From assembly GCF_007860125.1 (NCBI RefSeq), contig NZ_SJPW01000006.1, forward strand, positions 610,085-674,084: a stretch of DNA of 64,000 nt. Reading direction: 5' to 3'. The stretch comes from Rubripirellula tenax (GTDB taxonomy: Bacteria > Planctomycetota > Planctomycetia > Pirellulales > Pirellulaceae). Of the stretch, positions 46,163 to 54,063 are shown piece after piece (positions within the stretch are counted from its first letter, which is position 1; every line of letters starts with the position of its first letter). Position numbers and translations under genes: made by a program. The notes under the pieces are model-generated. The model saw nothing but the letters and a program-made list of their open reading frames with translations. It did not search any database and was not told the origin of the DNA.

Positions 46163-46253
46163 GATAACGGCGGTGATCAGCGGGGACGGGCAAACGACTT
46201 GCAAGCAGACGAGAAAACGGACCACCCGTCCTCCGTTGCATCACATGGTTCTG
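46163..46253 (-). repeat. attC 8
   Basis: Ends GATAAC / GTTCTG; arms GTGATCAGCGG and CCGTTGCATCAC; tip GGACGGG...CCCGTCC. Belongs to the HEAT lipoprotein cassette and is nearly identical to attC 19. Confidence 0.85.
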
Positions 46254-46280
46254 TCGTCTTCTCTGTTTCGTGACCAGCGT

Positions 46281-46691
46281 CTACAGTTTTTTCAGGTTTG
46301 CAAGGACATCAGTTGCGCGTGCCTTTACGTCTGCGTCCGGATCGCTTGTGAGCTTCTGAATGGATGGGATCGCATCCTTGGCGTCAGCTCCGATCAGGTT
46401 GAGTGTATTGATCGCCATCAGTCGAGTGCTCACGTCGTCTGATCCAAGCGCCTCGATCAACGGTTCGACGGCAGGCTTGCCGATCGCAACAAGCGCGTTC
46501 ATCGCACGGCCCTGAACCAAGCCGGAATTGCTTTCATCTTTGAAGTCAGCAATATGCTTGGGAATGTCGGCCACGTCTGTTGAGCCGCCGTAGACATCAA
46601 TCGGACCTGATTCGTCGGCGCTGCCTCCGCAACCAGTGATTGATACAAGTGTTGTACACGCAAGGAAAACGCAAAGAAAGAATTGCTTCAT
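46281..46691 (-). CDS. Cassette gene: HEAT-repeat lipoprotein
   Basis: The 136 residues begin with a lipoprotein signal (FFLCVFLACTTLVSITGCGG, lipid cysteine at about 21). Residues 60-135 form two to three HEAT repeats (GRAMNALVAIGKPAVEPLIE, TRLMAINTLNLIGADAKDAI, VKARATDVLANLKKL). HEAT lipoproteins act as protein-binding scaffolds at the membrane surface; a partner is not evident. The stop is 28 bases from attC 8. Confidence 0.85.
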   Translation of the reverse strand: MKQFFLCVFLACTTLVSITGCGGSADESGPIDVYGGSTDVADIPKHIADFKDESNSGLVQGRAMNALVAIGKPAVEPLIEALGSDDVSTRLMAINTLNLIGADAKDAIPSIQKLTSDPDADVKARATDVLANLKKL

Positions 46692-46732
46692 CAGTGTAGC
46701 CGTTGATAGTTAGTGAATGAGTGTCTCGTCGA

Positions 46733-46820
46733 CAGAACGCTCGACATCACCGGGTGGCGGCGAATGTCGTGATCTCAAAAAAAGGTGTCCACCGCCACTC
46801 CGGTGCATGTCATGGTTATC
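46733..46820 (-). repeat. attC 9
   Basis: Ends CAGAAC / GTTATC; arms GACATCACCGG and CCGGTGCATGTC. Carried by family A copy 2. Confidence 0.9.
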
Positions 46821-47129
46821 GGTTTTTATGGACGGGCGTTGATCAGGCGTTGGGCAACGGAATCCGCGTCGCCACAGTTTAGCGGGCGTTGATTCGTGCA
46901 GCAAGCAATCGGGTGTTGTCCGTAAACGAAGGATCTAAAACGTTGCGGTGCGAAAAACAACCGCCAACGGCAAACAAAGGTTCGGCTTACGAGCGGTGTA
47001 CGTTGTGGATATCATCAACGAAGGATCAAGACGGTTTTATCGCAAGCCCGCTTACGCAAATGCCTAACATCAAACTTGCAATCAACCGTCGCAGTAATCG
47101 AACACGTCAAACACCTGACGGGTCAGTCC
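46821..47129. other. Cassette body, family A copy 2
   Basis: A shorter version (309 bases) of the family, closest to copy 3 at 48225. The plus-strand frame seen in copy 4 is broken by stops here, though RRFYRKPAYANA remains recognisable. Confidence 0.65.
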
Positions 47130-47217
47130 GATAACGGTAGCCGTCACCTGGGACGGACGATTGATTTTCCATTTGTAAAACCGCGCAAGCCGTCCTCAGG
47201 TGCACGGCATGGTTCCC
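47130..47217 (-). repeat. attC 10
   Basis: Ends GATAAC / GTTCCC; arms GCCGTCACCTG and CAGGTGCACGGC (CTG/CAG changed on both sides). Tip GGACGGA...CCGTCC. Confidence 0.85.
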
Positions 47218-47244
47218 CGCAATTCTCATTGTGCTGGCGAACCG

Positions 47245-47607
47245 TCATACATCATATCCATGCGAACGGAGAAACACGAGCAGCATCCAATAGCCGAGTC
47301 CACCCGCAACAAATCCAATCGCATAGAAGCACCAGCCAGCGATTGTTGGTTGGTTGCGATAACCAAGTACAACTTTGGTTCTGTCGCCCAGGGCGGTGTA
47401 CGCGATGCCGATCATCCAGATCAATGGAACGATACCGGCACATGTCATTGACGTGCTTACGCTGGGGGCACCTGACAGCGCGGACGAAATTGGGCTGATG
47501 TAGCCGAGGTAAGTAAGAGCTGCACCAGCGAACAACGCGTACAAGCCGATTCCACGTTCCGAGAGACCGAGGTTCGGGGTTGGGTCTGTGTCACGTTCGG
47601 TAGGCAT
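47245..47607 (-). CDS. Cassette gene: three-helix membrane protein
   Basis: The 120-residue protein has a polar N-terminus (MPTERDTDPTPNLGLSERG) and hydrophobic segments at about 21-41, 52-72 and 91-113. No family is recognised. The start codon lies 44 bases inside the cassette and the stop 28 bases from attC 10. Confidence 0.65.
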   Translation of the reverse strand: MPTERDTDPTPNLGLSERGIGLYALFAGAALTYLGYISPISSALSGAPSVSTSMTCAGIVPLIWMIGIAYTALGDRTKVVLGYRNQPTIAGWCFYAIGFVAGGLGYWMLLVFLRSHGYDV

Positions 47608-47650
47608 GTCGCTCCGACTTATCGGAAGAGATGTTGTGCAATTTCATTCG

Positions 47651-47737
47651 GGGAACGTCGGCCGTAACCGAGCGGCGACGAAGAGTTTCCATTTGTGAAG
47701 GCCCGATTTCGCCGCTTCGGTTCACGGCATGGTTCGT
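47651..47737 (-). repeat. attC 11
   Basis: Ends GGGAAC / GTTCGT; arms GCCGTAACCGA and TCGGTTCACGGC; tip GCGGCGA...TCGCCGC. Confidence 0.8.
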
Positions 47738-47802
47738 CACGTTTTTGTGTTTCGATCAACACGCGGCGCTGATCTAGTAGAGTGGTTGCGATATCGTCGG
47801 CT

Positions 47803-48114
47803 TTATTCTTCTGTGCTTTCGATTCGGATCGTGATTCTAGGCGTTATCTCAGTTTTATTGAGAAAGAGGGGCGAGTTGTCGAAAGTCGGGATTCCAAGCG
47901 ACCAGTCGGAATTAACAGTTACTGGTTGCCGAAAGGATCTGCGTATAAAGGGTATTCGATTGATGACGGTCGGCGGTTCCTTTGATAGTATCAAAATCGA
48001 GTGTCTACTGACCGGAGTTCCTTTTCGCAGCTTCGTGAGCGCAACCGCAAGCAAAGTGGTCAAAAGCATCACACCGAGAATTGAAAACCGAAGTCTTTTT
48101 CGTTTTCGAGACAT
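47803..48114 (-). CDS. Cassette gene: single-helix membrane-anchored protein
   Basis: The 103 residues start MSRKRKRLRFSILGVMLLTT, a positively charged leader and one membrane helix of the RFS-hydrophobic type common at the start of planctomycete membrane proteins. A soluble, beta-rich-looking domain of about 75 residues follows (HSILILSKEPPTVINRIPFI). The start lies 22 bases from the upstream attC. Unknown function. Confidence 0.65.
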   Translation of the reverse strand: MSRKRKRLRFSILGVMLLTTLLAVALTKLRKGTPVSRHSILILSKEPPTVINRIPFIRRSFRQPVTVNSDWSLGIPTFDNSPLFLNKTEITPRITIRIESTEE

Positions 48115-48136
48115 TTGGAGCTTCCATTCTTTTGTG

Positions 48137-48224
48137 ACGAACGCTCGACATCACCGGGTGGCGGCGAAAGTCGCGATTTCGAAAAAACGTGACCACCGCC
48201 ACTCCGGTGCATGTAATGGTTATC
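48137..48224 (-). repeat. attC 12
   Basis: Ends ACGAAC / GTTATC; arms GACATCACCGG and CCGGTGCATGTA. Carried by family A copy 3. Confidence 0.9.
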
Positions 48225-48534
48225 GGATTTTATTAACGGGTGTTGGGCAGAGGAAGCCGCGGCGCAACAGTCTAACGGGCGTTGATTCGTGCAGCAAGCA
48301 ATCGGGTGTTGTCCGTAAACGAAGGATCCAAAACCTTGCGGTGCAAAAAGCAAACGCCAACGGCAAGCACAGGTTCGGCTTACGAGCGGCGTACGTTGTG
48401 GAAATCATCAACGAAGGATCAAGACGGTTGTATCGCAAGCCCGCTAACGCAAATGCCTAACAACAAAATTGCAATCGACCGTCGCAGTAATCGCAAGTGC
48501 AACCGAACACGTCAAACATCTGACGGGTCAGTCC
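48225..48534. other. Cassette body, family A copy 3
   Basis: Close to copy 2. The plus-strand frame is open here over its middle (LRAAYVVEIINEGSRRLYRK, ending ANANA and a stop), matching LRAAWTQEIANGGLKRLNRK of copy 4. Confidence 0.65.
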
Positions 48535-48622
48535 GTTAACGGGTGCGATCAGCGGGCCGGGAGAGTTGATTTTCCATTCGTGAAAGCTTGCAAGCCCGGC
48601 TCCGTTGCATCGCATGGTTCGT
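48535..48622 (-). repeat. attC 13
   Basis: Ends GTTAAC / GTTCGT; arms GCGATCAGCGG and CCGTTGCATCGC. Same subtype as attC 4 and 29. Closes the mscL cassette. Confidence 0.85.
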
Positions 48623-48809
48623 CGACCTCGCGAGATAGTAATTTGAATGTGCACATCCGGCAATATTTTGGATGTTCGCATTGACGCATCATGTGAGCCG
48701 ATCAGCGTACTTGCGAAACGCACGTTTTGCTCCTATGATCGTTCGTCAAAGACGTTAGCGGACCCGTTCGAGGCACGTCATGTTCCCACTTTCAGAAAGG
48801 TAATGAGTA

Positions 48810-49208
48810 ATGAGTTTCATCAAGGATTTCAAGGAATTCGCATTCAAAGGAAACCTGATCGACATGGCGGTCGGCATTGTTATGGGCGGGGCAGTGGCGG
48901 CAATTGTTAAGTCGTTTCTTGACAATATCATAACGCCTCTAATTGCTGCAGTCGCTGGTGTCCCTGATATGTCGGGGCTTAAGTTTCCAATCGGAGGCCA
49001 GATCGAGAACGCAGACGGAAAAATGGAACAAGCGGCAATCAACTACGGAACTTTCATTCAGAACACGCTGGATTTCATCATTTTGGCGTTCGTGATTTTT
49101 GTGGCACTGAAGGTTGCCAGTCGTTGGATGAAGAAGGCCGAGGAAGAGAAACCAACTCCAGCAGACATCGTTTTGCTGACCGAAATCCGCGACGCGTTGA
49201 AAAAGTAA
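48810..49208 (+). CDS. mscL: Large-conductance mechanosensitive channel MscL, reversed in its cassette
   Basis: The 132 residues match MscL throughout: N-terminal amphipathic helix MSFIKDFKEFAFKGNLIDMA, TM1 VGIVMGGAVAAIVKSFLDN, the periplasmic loop, TM2 FIILAFVIFVALKVASRWM, and a C-terminal helical bundle (PADIVLLTEIRDALKK). MscL opens under membrane tension to release solutes after hypo-osmotic shock. AAAGG lies about 9 bases before the ATG. It is the only clear gene reading against the array direction, so it cannot use an upstream integron promoter; 187 bases before the start are available for its own. Confidence 0.95.
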   Translation: MSFIKDFKEFAFKGNLIDMAVGIVMGGAVAAIVKSFLDNIITPLIAAVAGVPDMSGLKFPIGGQIENADGKMEQAAINYGTFIQNTLDFIILAFVIFVALKVASRWMKKAEEEKPTPADIVLLTEIRDALKK

Positions 49209-49231
49209 CCGAGTCAGTTCAGGTTCTGGCG

Positions 49232-49320
49232 ACGAACGCTACGCGTCACCCGGTACGCGCGAAAGATTTTCCATTGCCAAAACGCCTGGTTCGCGTACTC
49301 GGGTGCACGCGATGGTTCGT
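49232..49320 (-). repeat. attC 14
   Basis: Ends ACGAAC / GTTCGT; arms GCGTCACCCGG and CGGGTGCACGC; tip TACGCGCG...TTCGCGTA. Confidence 0.85.
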
Positions 49321-49409
49321 CGGTTGTTGACCGGAGCGGTGACGCAGGAGGCCACGCCACCCATTGTACTGGACGATAATGTTAGCGCAAGCATGAGTGT
49401 TGCGTGATT

Positions 49410-49649
49410 CTATTTCGGTGCAAACTGTTTGTCGGCGTAAAATTCAACGTAGCTGCAGTCCGGGCAACGAAAAGCGACCGTCGGCAAGCATTTATCTGCT
49501 GGCGGCATTTTGGAGCCACCAAGCACGCTCTTTTCGGGCTTGCCCTCGAACCAAAGGCTCACCGTGCTCCGCAACAGTCCGTAATCGAAAAGATATCCCT
49601 GCGTCATCTGTTGCTGACACTCTGGACAGACCTTTGGATCCTCAGTCAT
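49410..49649 (-). CDS. Cassette gene: DUF6487-like zinc-ribbon protein
   Basis: The 79-residue protein has two cysteine pairs (VCPECQQQM and FRCPDCSYVEFYA) separated by about 45 residues containing SLWFEGKPEKSV. This is the layout of the small zinc-ribbon family often labelled DUF6487. Zinc binding is inferred. Stop codon lies 89 bases from attC 14; the gap holds no other gene. Confidence 0.75.
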   Translation of the reverse strand: MTEDPKVCPECQQQMTQGYLFDYGLLRSTVSLWFEGKPEKSVLGGSKMPPADKCLPTVAFRCPDCSYVEFYADKQFAPK

Positions 49650-49682
49650 CGTAAGCCTTCTGGTATGGAGTTTTAAGTATTC

Positions 49683-49772
49683 GACGAACGTCCGCCGTCA
49701 CCGGGCACGGAGAGACGACTTTCCATTTGTGAAACCGCGCAAGCCGTGCTCCGTGTGCACGGCATTGTTACC
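49683..49772 (-). repeat. attC 15
   Basis: Ends ACGAAC / GTTACC; arms GCCGTCACCGG and CCGTGTGCACGGC; tip as in attC 7 and 16. Confidence 0.9.
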
Positions 49773-49779
49773 CGCCGTA

Positions 49780-50541
49780 TTAGTGGCATTGCGATACCAT
49801 CCAGACACGGTCGAAACGCATAGCACTTAGGTCGCCGCGATAGATGAACCAGTAAAGTGCGCCAGCGTCGCCCCACATCATATCACCAATCTCAAAGAGT
49901 TGTAGGAGCAAGACCCAATCATCCACATCTCCAACGCCAAACGCGTTAGCACAATCGCGTTCCATGTAGTCGGATTGGATCGGTGAAGGGAATCCACCGA
50001 TTTGAATGTCGGGCCGAATCGAACAGCAAAACTCGGAGTAGCATTCGTCGGCAACGTCGTCGGGAAAGGTAAGAAGCTCGCGTTCGTACCATGGATAGCT
50101 ATCGGATCGTTCAAATTGTACGTTGACCCGTTGATAGTGTTTAGGACTGACGCATTTCTTCGTCAAACCGAAGAAGGCAGGAACCGTTCGCGTCGGCAAA
50201 TCCGGCTCATGCCGTTCGACGCCCGAAGGGATATGGGTCACAATTGCGTGGCCGATATCTTTGGGTTTGTATCCCCAATGTCGATTGTCGTAAAAAAACA
50301 GCAGGTCGCCGTCGTCGGATGGCACAAGGTCAAGGTCACGACAATGCAGTTGCCCAACGAAGGCGAGCGGGTAGCCGTCTTTTGTTGGCCAGTCAAAATT
50401 CGACGGAACTCGTGGCATGCCGCCGAAGTACGAATCGCGATCAGACTCGCAAGGGCTGCCCACGAGACACGGACGTGCAACTTGACGAATCGCATCGATG
50501 TGCGGCGTCAGTTCGTGTGATGCAAGCTCGGCGTCATGCAT
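49780..50541 (-). CDS. Cassette gene: DUF1963 (YwqG-like) protein
   Basis: The ATG at 50541 is preferred because the longer frame (50571) runs into attC 16. The 253-residue product has DUF1963 features: GGMPRVPSNFDWPTKDGYPL, FVGQLHCRDLDLVPSDDGDL, LFFYDN, QIGGFPSPIQSD, LLLQLFEIGDMMWGDAGALY and FIYRGDLSAMRFDRVWM. The family is widespread and of unknown biochemical role. One of the longer cassette genes. Confidence 0.85.
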   Translation of the reverse strand: MHDAELASHELTPHIDAIRQVARPCLVGSPCESDRDSYFGGMPRVPSNFDWPTKDGYPLAFVGQLHCRDLDLVPSDDGDLLFFYDNRHWGYKPKDIGHAIVTHIPSGVERHEPDLPTRTVPAFFGLTKKCVSPKHYQRVNVQFERSDSYPWYERELLTFPDDVADECYSEFCCSIRPDIQIGGFPSPIQSDYMERDCANAFGVGDVDDWVLLLQLFEIGDMMWGDAGALYWFIYRGDLSAMRFDRVWMVSQCH

Positions 50542-50553
50542 ATGCTTCAGTCG

Positions 50554-50642
50554 GGTAACGGCGGTCGTCACCGGGCACGGAGAGACAACTTTCCACTTGT
50601 GAAATCGCGCAAGCCGTGCTCCGTGTGCACGACATTGTTATC
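50554..50642 (-). repeat. attC 16
   Basis: Ends GGTAAC / GTTATC; arms GTCGTCACCGG and CCGTGTGCACGAC. Carried by family B copy 2 and nearly identical to attC 7. Confidence 0.9.
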
Positions 50643-50940
50643 GGTCGTCCGGGTCGGGCATTGGATCGGTCAGTAAACCCGCATGACCTTGAAGTCAGCA
50701 TACCGAGCGGTGGGTTGTCCAGCAAGCAAATCGTAACGTGTCCATCAGCGAGTCACCCGGCGTCGGTGTATCCGACATTGTTGTCGGTTGCGATGCATCA
50801 CGCGGGCATGTCAAACGCGTCGTGTGTTCGATCGATTCGCCGAACGTGTCGTGAAGCTATTCGGAACAGTACTGTTGGAGCGTATTCGATACACCATCAA
50901 CTCCACGAACGTCGCAGTCACAACTCCAAGGCGCAGTACC
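50643..50940. other. Cassette body, family B copy 2
   Basis: Matches 45866-46162 over the whole length, including GATGCATCACGCGGGCATGT and the final CACAACTCCAAGG. The two copies are 4.8 kb apart with unrelated cassettes between. Confidence 0.7.
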
Positions 50941-51027
50941 GATAACGGTGCGGATCACCGCGGACGGAGAGTTAAGTTTCCACCGGCGCGCCGCAACTTC
51001 CGTCCTGCGGTGCATCCGATGGTTATC
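50941..51027 (-). repeat. attC 17
   Basis: Ends GATAAC / GTTATC; arms CGGATCACCGC and GCGGTGCATCCG; tip GGACGGA...TCCGTCC. Confidence 0.85.
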
Positions 51028-51332
51028 CAGGCACACTGGATGCGGCATGGTCGACCGAACTATCCAACCGACAACGACCGAGAGTATAGCAACCGGGAAT
51101 CGACCGAGCAAGTTCGGGAATCCCATCAGACCGAGCAAGTCAGTATCCCATAAGACAGAGCAAATCGGGCATTGCGATCGACCGCGCAAGGCAGCATGGA
51201 AATCGACCGAGCAAGTTTTCGCCTCGGTTAGCGTCTTAAGTCAAGGCGGACTTCGTCCACGTGGGTGACCGAGCAACGTCCGTCACGATCGAGCATCAAA
51301 CGCGAACGCATCCAAAACCATCACTTACATCG
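51028..51332. other. Gene-free cassette body with degenerate GACCGAGCAAG repeats
   Basis: The word (TC)GACCGAGCAAG or a close variant occurs about seven times at irregular 25-50 base spacing between 51053 and 51280. No supported gene. Confidence 0.55.
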
Positions 51333-51421
51333 GATAACGACCGCGATCACCCCGTCGCGGCGAAAGATTATCCATTGTCAAAACGCTCGGCTCCGCGACT
51401 GGGGTGCATCGCATGGTTCGT
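51333..51421 (-). repeat. attC 18
   Basis: Ends GATAAC / GTTCGT; arms GCGATCACCCC and GGGGTGCATCGC; tip GTCGCGGCG...CCGCGAC. Its last base is shared with the stop of the next gene. Confidence 0.85.
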
Positions 51422-52161
51422 CAGCGTCCCCATTTCCAAGCACGACGTCTCGGGTCTAGTAAAGAACCGGAATTTCGAACTCGCGACATGATTGCCTCCA
51501 GACCCAGTTTAGCGATCTCGCCTTCTTTTATACCACCAGGCCATATCACGGCAGTTGGGAACTGATCTGGAAAAGCGAGTACCAAACTGTATCCGAGTTT
51601 ATTGTAGTATTCGTGGAATTGTTGATCTAGGAGATCGGCTAGCATATGCATTTCGTGGAGTCTTATGGCGTGTTTGGTGGATGCTGCTCGTGCTCGGATC
51701 GCAGGTGACAATTCTGTTAGGTTAAGCATAGTAGCCGTCCAGCATGCGGCGTGAGCGATACGCTCACTTACGTCGTTGATTCGCGAAAGCACAAGATTAT
51801 GACAGAAGTCGCGAGGAAAAGCGTCCGTAAGATATGCAAACGACCTCAAACGCAAATCGCCGTTTCTCGACGACGCTAATTGCAGCAGATAGTCCCGCGC
51901 GACCGAGTGCTCCTGCGCCAATTGAGACAGCATCAGAGTGCCGGTTTCCCATACGGTTTTCCGATGATGGGAAGCGGCGGCGGCGATCACATCGAGTCTT
52001 TTCGGATCGAGGATCGCGCTGTCGAAAAGGAATTCGAAAGCGTCACAGGCAGTTGCCAAAGCAAGTCGATCTTTGCGAGAGCATTTTGCCCGCTCAGTCC
52101 AATAGCGGTACAGACGTCGAGAACCGGTTTTCGAAATTGTATCAAAGTAGGGCTCGTCCAT
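51421..52161 (-). CDS. Cassette gene: all-helical HEAT-like protein
   Basis: The 246-residue soluble protein is predicted mostly helical, with HEAT/ARM-like pairs (LDVIAAAASHHRKTVWETGT, LLQLASSRNGDLRLRSFAYL, ERIAHAACWTATMLNLTELS). No signal peptide or catalytic motif is seen. The stop codon touches attC 18 and the ATG is 13 bases from attC 19, so the gene fills its cassette exactly. A protein-binding role is inferred only. Confidence 0.7.
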   Translation of the reverse strand: MDEPYFDTISKTGSRRLYRYWTERAKCSRKDRLALATACDAFEFLFDSAILDPKRLDVIAAAASHHRKTVWETGTLMLSQLAQEHSVARDYLLQLASSRNGDLRLRSFAYLTDAFPRDFCHNLVLSRINDVSERIAHAACWTATMLNLTELSPAIRARAASTKHAIRLHEMHMLADLLDQQFHEYYNKLGYSLVLAFPDQFPTAVIWPGGIKEGEIAKLGLEAIMSRVRNSGSLLDPRRRAWKWGR

Positions 52162-52174
52162 ATGTTTCTTGTTG

Positions 52175-52265
52175 ACGAACGGTGGTGATCAGCGGGGACG
52201 GGCGAACGACTTGCAAGCAGACGAGAAAACGGACCACCCGTCCTCCGTTGCATCACATGGTTACC
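52175..52265 (-). repeat. attC 19
   Basis: Ends ACGAAC / GTTACC; arms GTGATCAGCGG and CCGTTGCATCAC. Contains the TAA of the gene at 52261. Confidence 0.85.
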
Positions 52266-52692
52266 CGCCGTTTCCAACCCAGTCTGCAATTCGTTCACCC
52301 GGTTTCAAGTCTTCGCGAACGTAATAGTACACCATCCCCTCCACGAGCTCAATTTCGCGCGCCGCGACGTAGTAGCGATGACCGCCGTGGAATTCGGGAT
52401 CGTGGTGAATCTCGAACAGGATCTCGTCAGGTTCGAGTTCCAGGTGTGAGTACAGGTGTCGTATCGGGTCACTGGCAATCGAGAACACCGGCGAGTCAAT
52501 CCCATAGATCGGCAAGCCAATGTAAACCACGCCGCGAAAGTGGATCTCGAACTCGTGGTAGTAACAGTGATCGAAACTCCCGGTCAGTAGTAGCGTATCG
52601 CGAGCAAGGGAATGCACTACGAGATCAGTCGCATTCGTCGTATGAACGATCTCGTTGATTCGGTCCAGCGTAGGTTGTATCTCGGTTGTCAA
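52261..52692 (-). CDS. Cassette gene: conserved-looking soluble protein, unknown
   Basis: The 143 residues show alternating beta and helix pattern with many aromatics (FDHCYYHEFEIHFRGVVYIG, EILFEIHHDPEFHGGHRYYV, IELVEGMVYYYVREDL). There is no signal peptide or known motif. The TAA is supplied by the attC end. I do not recognise the family. Confidence 0.65.
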   Translation of the reverse strand: MTTEIQPTLDRINEIVHTTNATDLVVHSLARDTLLLTGSFDHCYYHEFEIHFRGVVYIGLPIYGIDSPVFSIASDPIRHLYSHLELEPDEILFEIHHDPEFHGGHRYYVAAREIELVEGMVYYYVREDLKPGERIADWVGNGG

Positions 52693-52711
52693 AGATGTGC
52701 AGTCTCAGTCG

Positions 52712-52798
52712 GGTAACGTCCGACGTCAGCGGGGACGGCGGTTTGATTTTCTATTTGTAAACGCCCCATGCCGTCCTCCGTTGCACGTCATGGTTCGT
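52712..52798 (-). repeat. attC 20
   Basis: Ends GGTAAC / GTTCGT; arms GACGTCAGCGG and CCGTTGCACGTC; tip GGACGGC...GCCGTCC. Confidence 0.85.
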
Positions 52799-52803
52799 CG
52801 CTC

Positions 52804-53304
52804 CTAATGCTGTTCGGATTGCTCAGCGGTGAGGTACGCATTCATCGCATCGTCATAGTCGCTATCGTCCACTCCTGGTGGGTCGAAGCTCGGATTGATC
52901 CCATAGGCAGCCCATTCATCAGCGTACCAAGCCAGCGGACCTCGTGTGATCCTATTCTCGAAGAGAAAGTTAAGTGGCGCATATAGCAATTCTGCGTTTT
53001 CGTGCAACGTATGTATTGGACGAGGCGCCGGAGCCAGTGCGTAGTACACAAATGACATCGATAGTGGACCTAATGATGCAACGTAAATCGGCACAACCGC
53101 GAACGAGACGGCAAGTGACCGTTGCGACCAAACCCGCCATGTGCGATCTCGAGAAACGGCTCGCTTCGGACGCAGGAAACAGACGCAAACCAGTGGAAGA
53201 AATGATGTTGCAGCGATTCCGATCGGAGGAACTCTGGCGGTCAGCAAACAGAGAATCGCCGCTAGAGTACTAAGTACGAGAATCGAACGAATGGAAAATT
53301 TCAC
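52804..53304 (-). CDS. Cassette gene: membrane protein with acidic tail
   Basis: The 166 residues start MKFSIRSILVLSTLAAILCL, the planctomycete-type leader helix, with further hydrophobic segments at about 24-42 and 65-92. The C-terminal 75 residues are soluble and acidic (NPSFDPPGVDDSDYDDAMNA). Unknown function. The stop is 5 bases from attC 20. Confidence 0.65.
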   Translation of the reverse strand: MKFSIRSILVLSTLAAILCLLTARVPPIGIAATSFLPLVCVCFLRPKRAVSRDRTWRVWSQRSLAVSFAVVPIYVASLGPLSMSFVYYALAPAPRPIHTLHENAELLYAPLNFLFENRITRGPLAWYADEWAAYGINPSFDPPGVDDSDYDDAMNAYLTAEQSEQH

Positions 53305-53390
53305 GGTCAGCCTACAGTATCAATGTTCAATCGATCAGATCAACGAATAAGGCTGCGAACTGGGGTAGAGAGGGCGCAAAATCTTCCGCG

Positions 53391-53478
53391 ACGAACGGTT
53401 GGCATCACCGGGTGGCGGCGAAAATCGTGATTACGAGAAAACCGCACCACCGCCACTCCGGTGCATGCCGTGGTTATC
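53391..53478 (-). repeat. attC 21
   Basis: Ends ACGAAC / GTTATC; arms GGCATCACCGG and CCGGTGCATGCC. Differs from attC 1 by only a few bases. Carried by family C copy 2. Confidence 0.9.
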
Positions 53479-53615
53479 CCATTGCATTGAATCGAGCATT
53501 GAATCAGCGTTGGGCAGTGGTGACCACCGTTCGACAGCATAGCGGGCATTAAATCGTGCGGCAAGTTTCGAGCGTTGCCGACCGTCAGCGGGTCGGGCAC
53601 GGCGACCGAAGGAAG

Positions 53616-53698
53616 CCGAAACGCGGACTCTCTCGCCAATGGCGAGGCCCGATGGGAAACGACAAATAGAGCCATTGGCGAGAGTGTCCGCGTTTCGG
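53616..53698. repeat. Long hairpin 1 of family C, second copy
   Basis: Both stem strands are identical to those at 42884-42966, whereas the 27-base loop differs at about five positions. Confidence 0.85.
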
Positions 53699-53780
53699 TA
53701 GCTTGCAGCGGAGTAAACCATTCCAATGCCGGACGAACCGCAAGCTTCGGGCATGGGGAAACGTGGGCCGCAACTTGGAG

Positions 53781-53857
53781 AACGTGACGTTCCGCATCGC
53801 CGGAAAAAATAGATCAGCGCGACCAAGAGATTTTCCGGCGATGCGGTACGTCACGTT
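53781..53857. repeat. Long hairpin 2 of family C, second copy
   Basis: Stem and loop are identical to 43050-43126. Confidence 0.85.
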
Positions 53858-53975
53858 CGGACGCGATTTCGAGAAAACCCTTTGAACTAAAGTCGGCCGA
53901 CATCCCCGGCAGTCGGGTGTTGCCGAACGAACCGTAACGAAGCAGGACCAGTCGGCAACTCCGCGCATTAGTTGG

Positions 53976-54063
53976 GATAACGGTGGCCATCACCGGGTGG
54001 CGGCGGTTGACGTGACTTCAAAAAAACGTGACCACCGCCACTCCGGTGCATGGCATGGTTATC
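53976..54063 (-). repeat. attC 22
   Basis: Ends GATAAC / GTTATC; arms GCCATCACCGG and CCGGTGCATGGC. The clearest example of the fold: R stem 6 bp, spacer 4/3 unpaired, L stem 5 bp, one bulged C, then 6 bp. Carried by family A copy 4. Confidence 0.9.

Larger units (their letters stand above)
53479..53975. other. Gene-free cassette body, family C copy 2
   Basis: Aligns with 42747-43244 from end to end (497 and 498 bases). The two hairpins are at 53616-53698 and 53781-53857. Confidence 0.75.

Noticed and set aside
47729..48460. A 243-codon plus-strand gene
   Set aside because: It runs across attC 12 and antisense to the gene at 47803, and joins unrelated segments.
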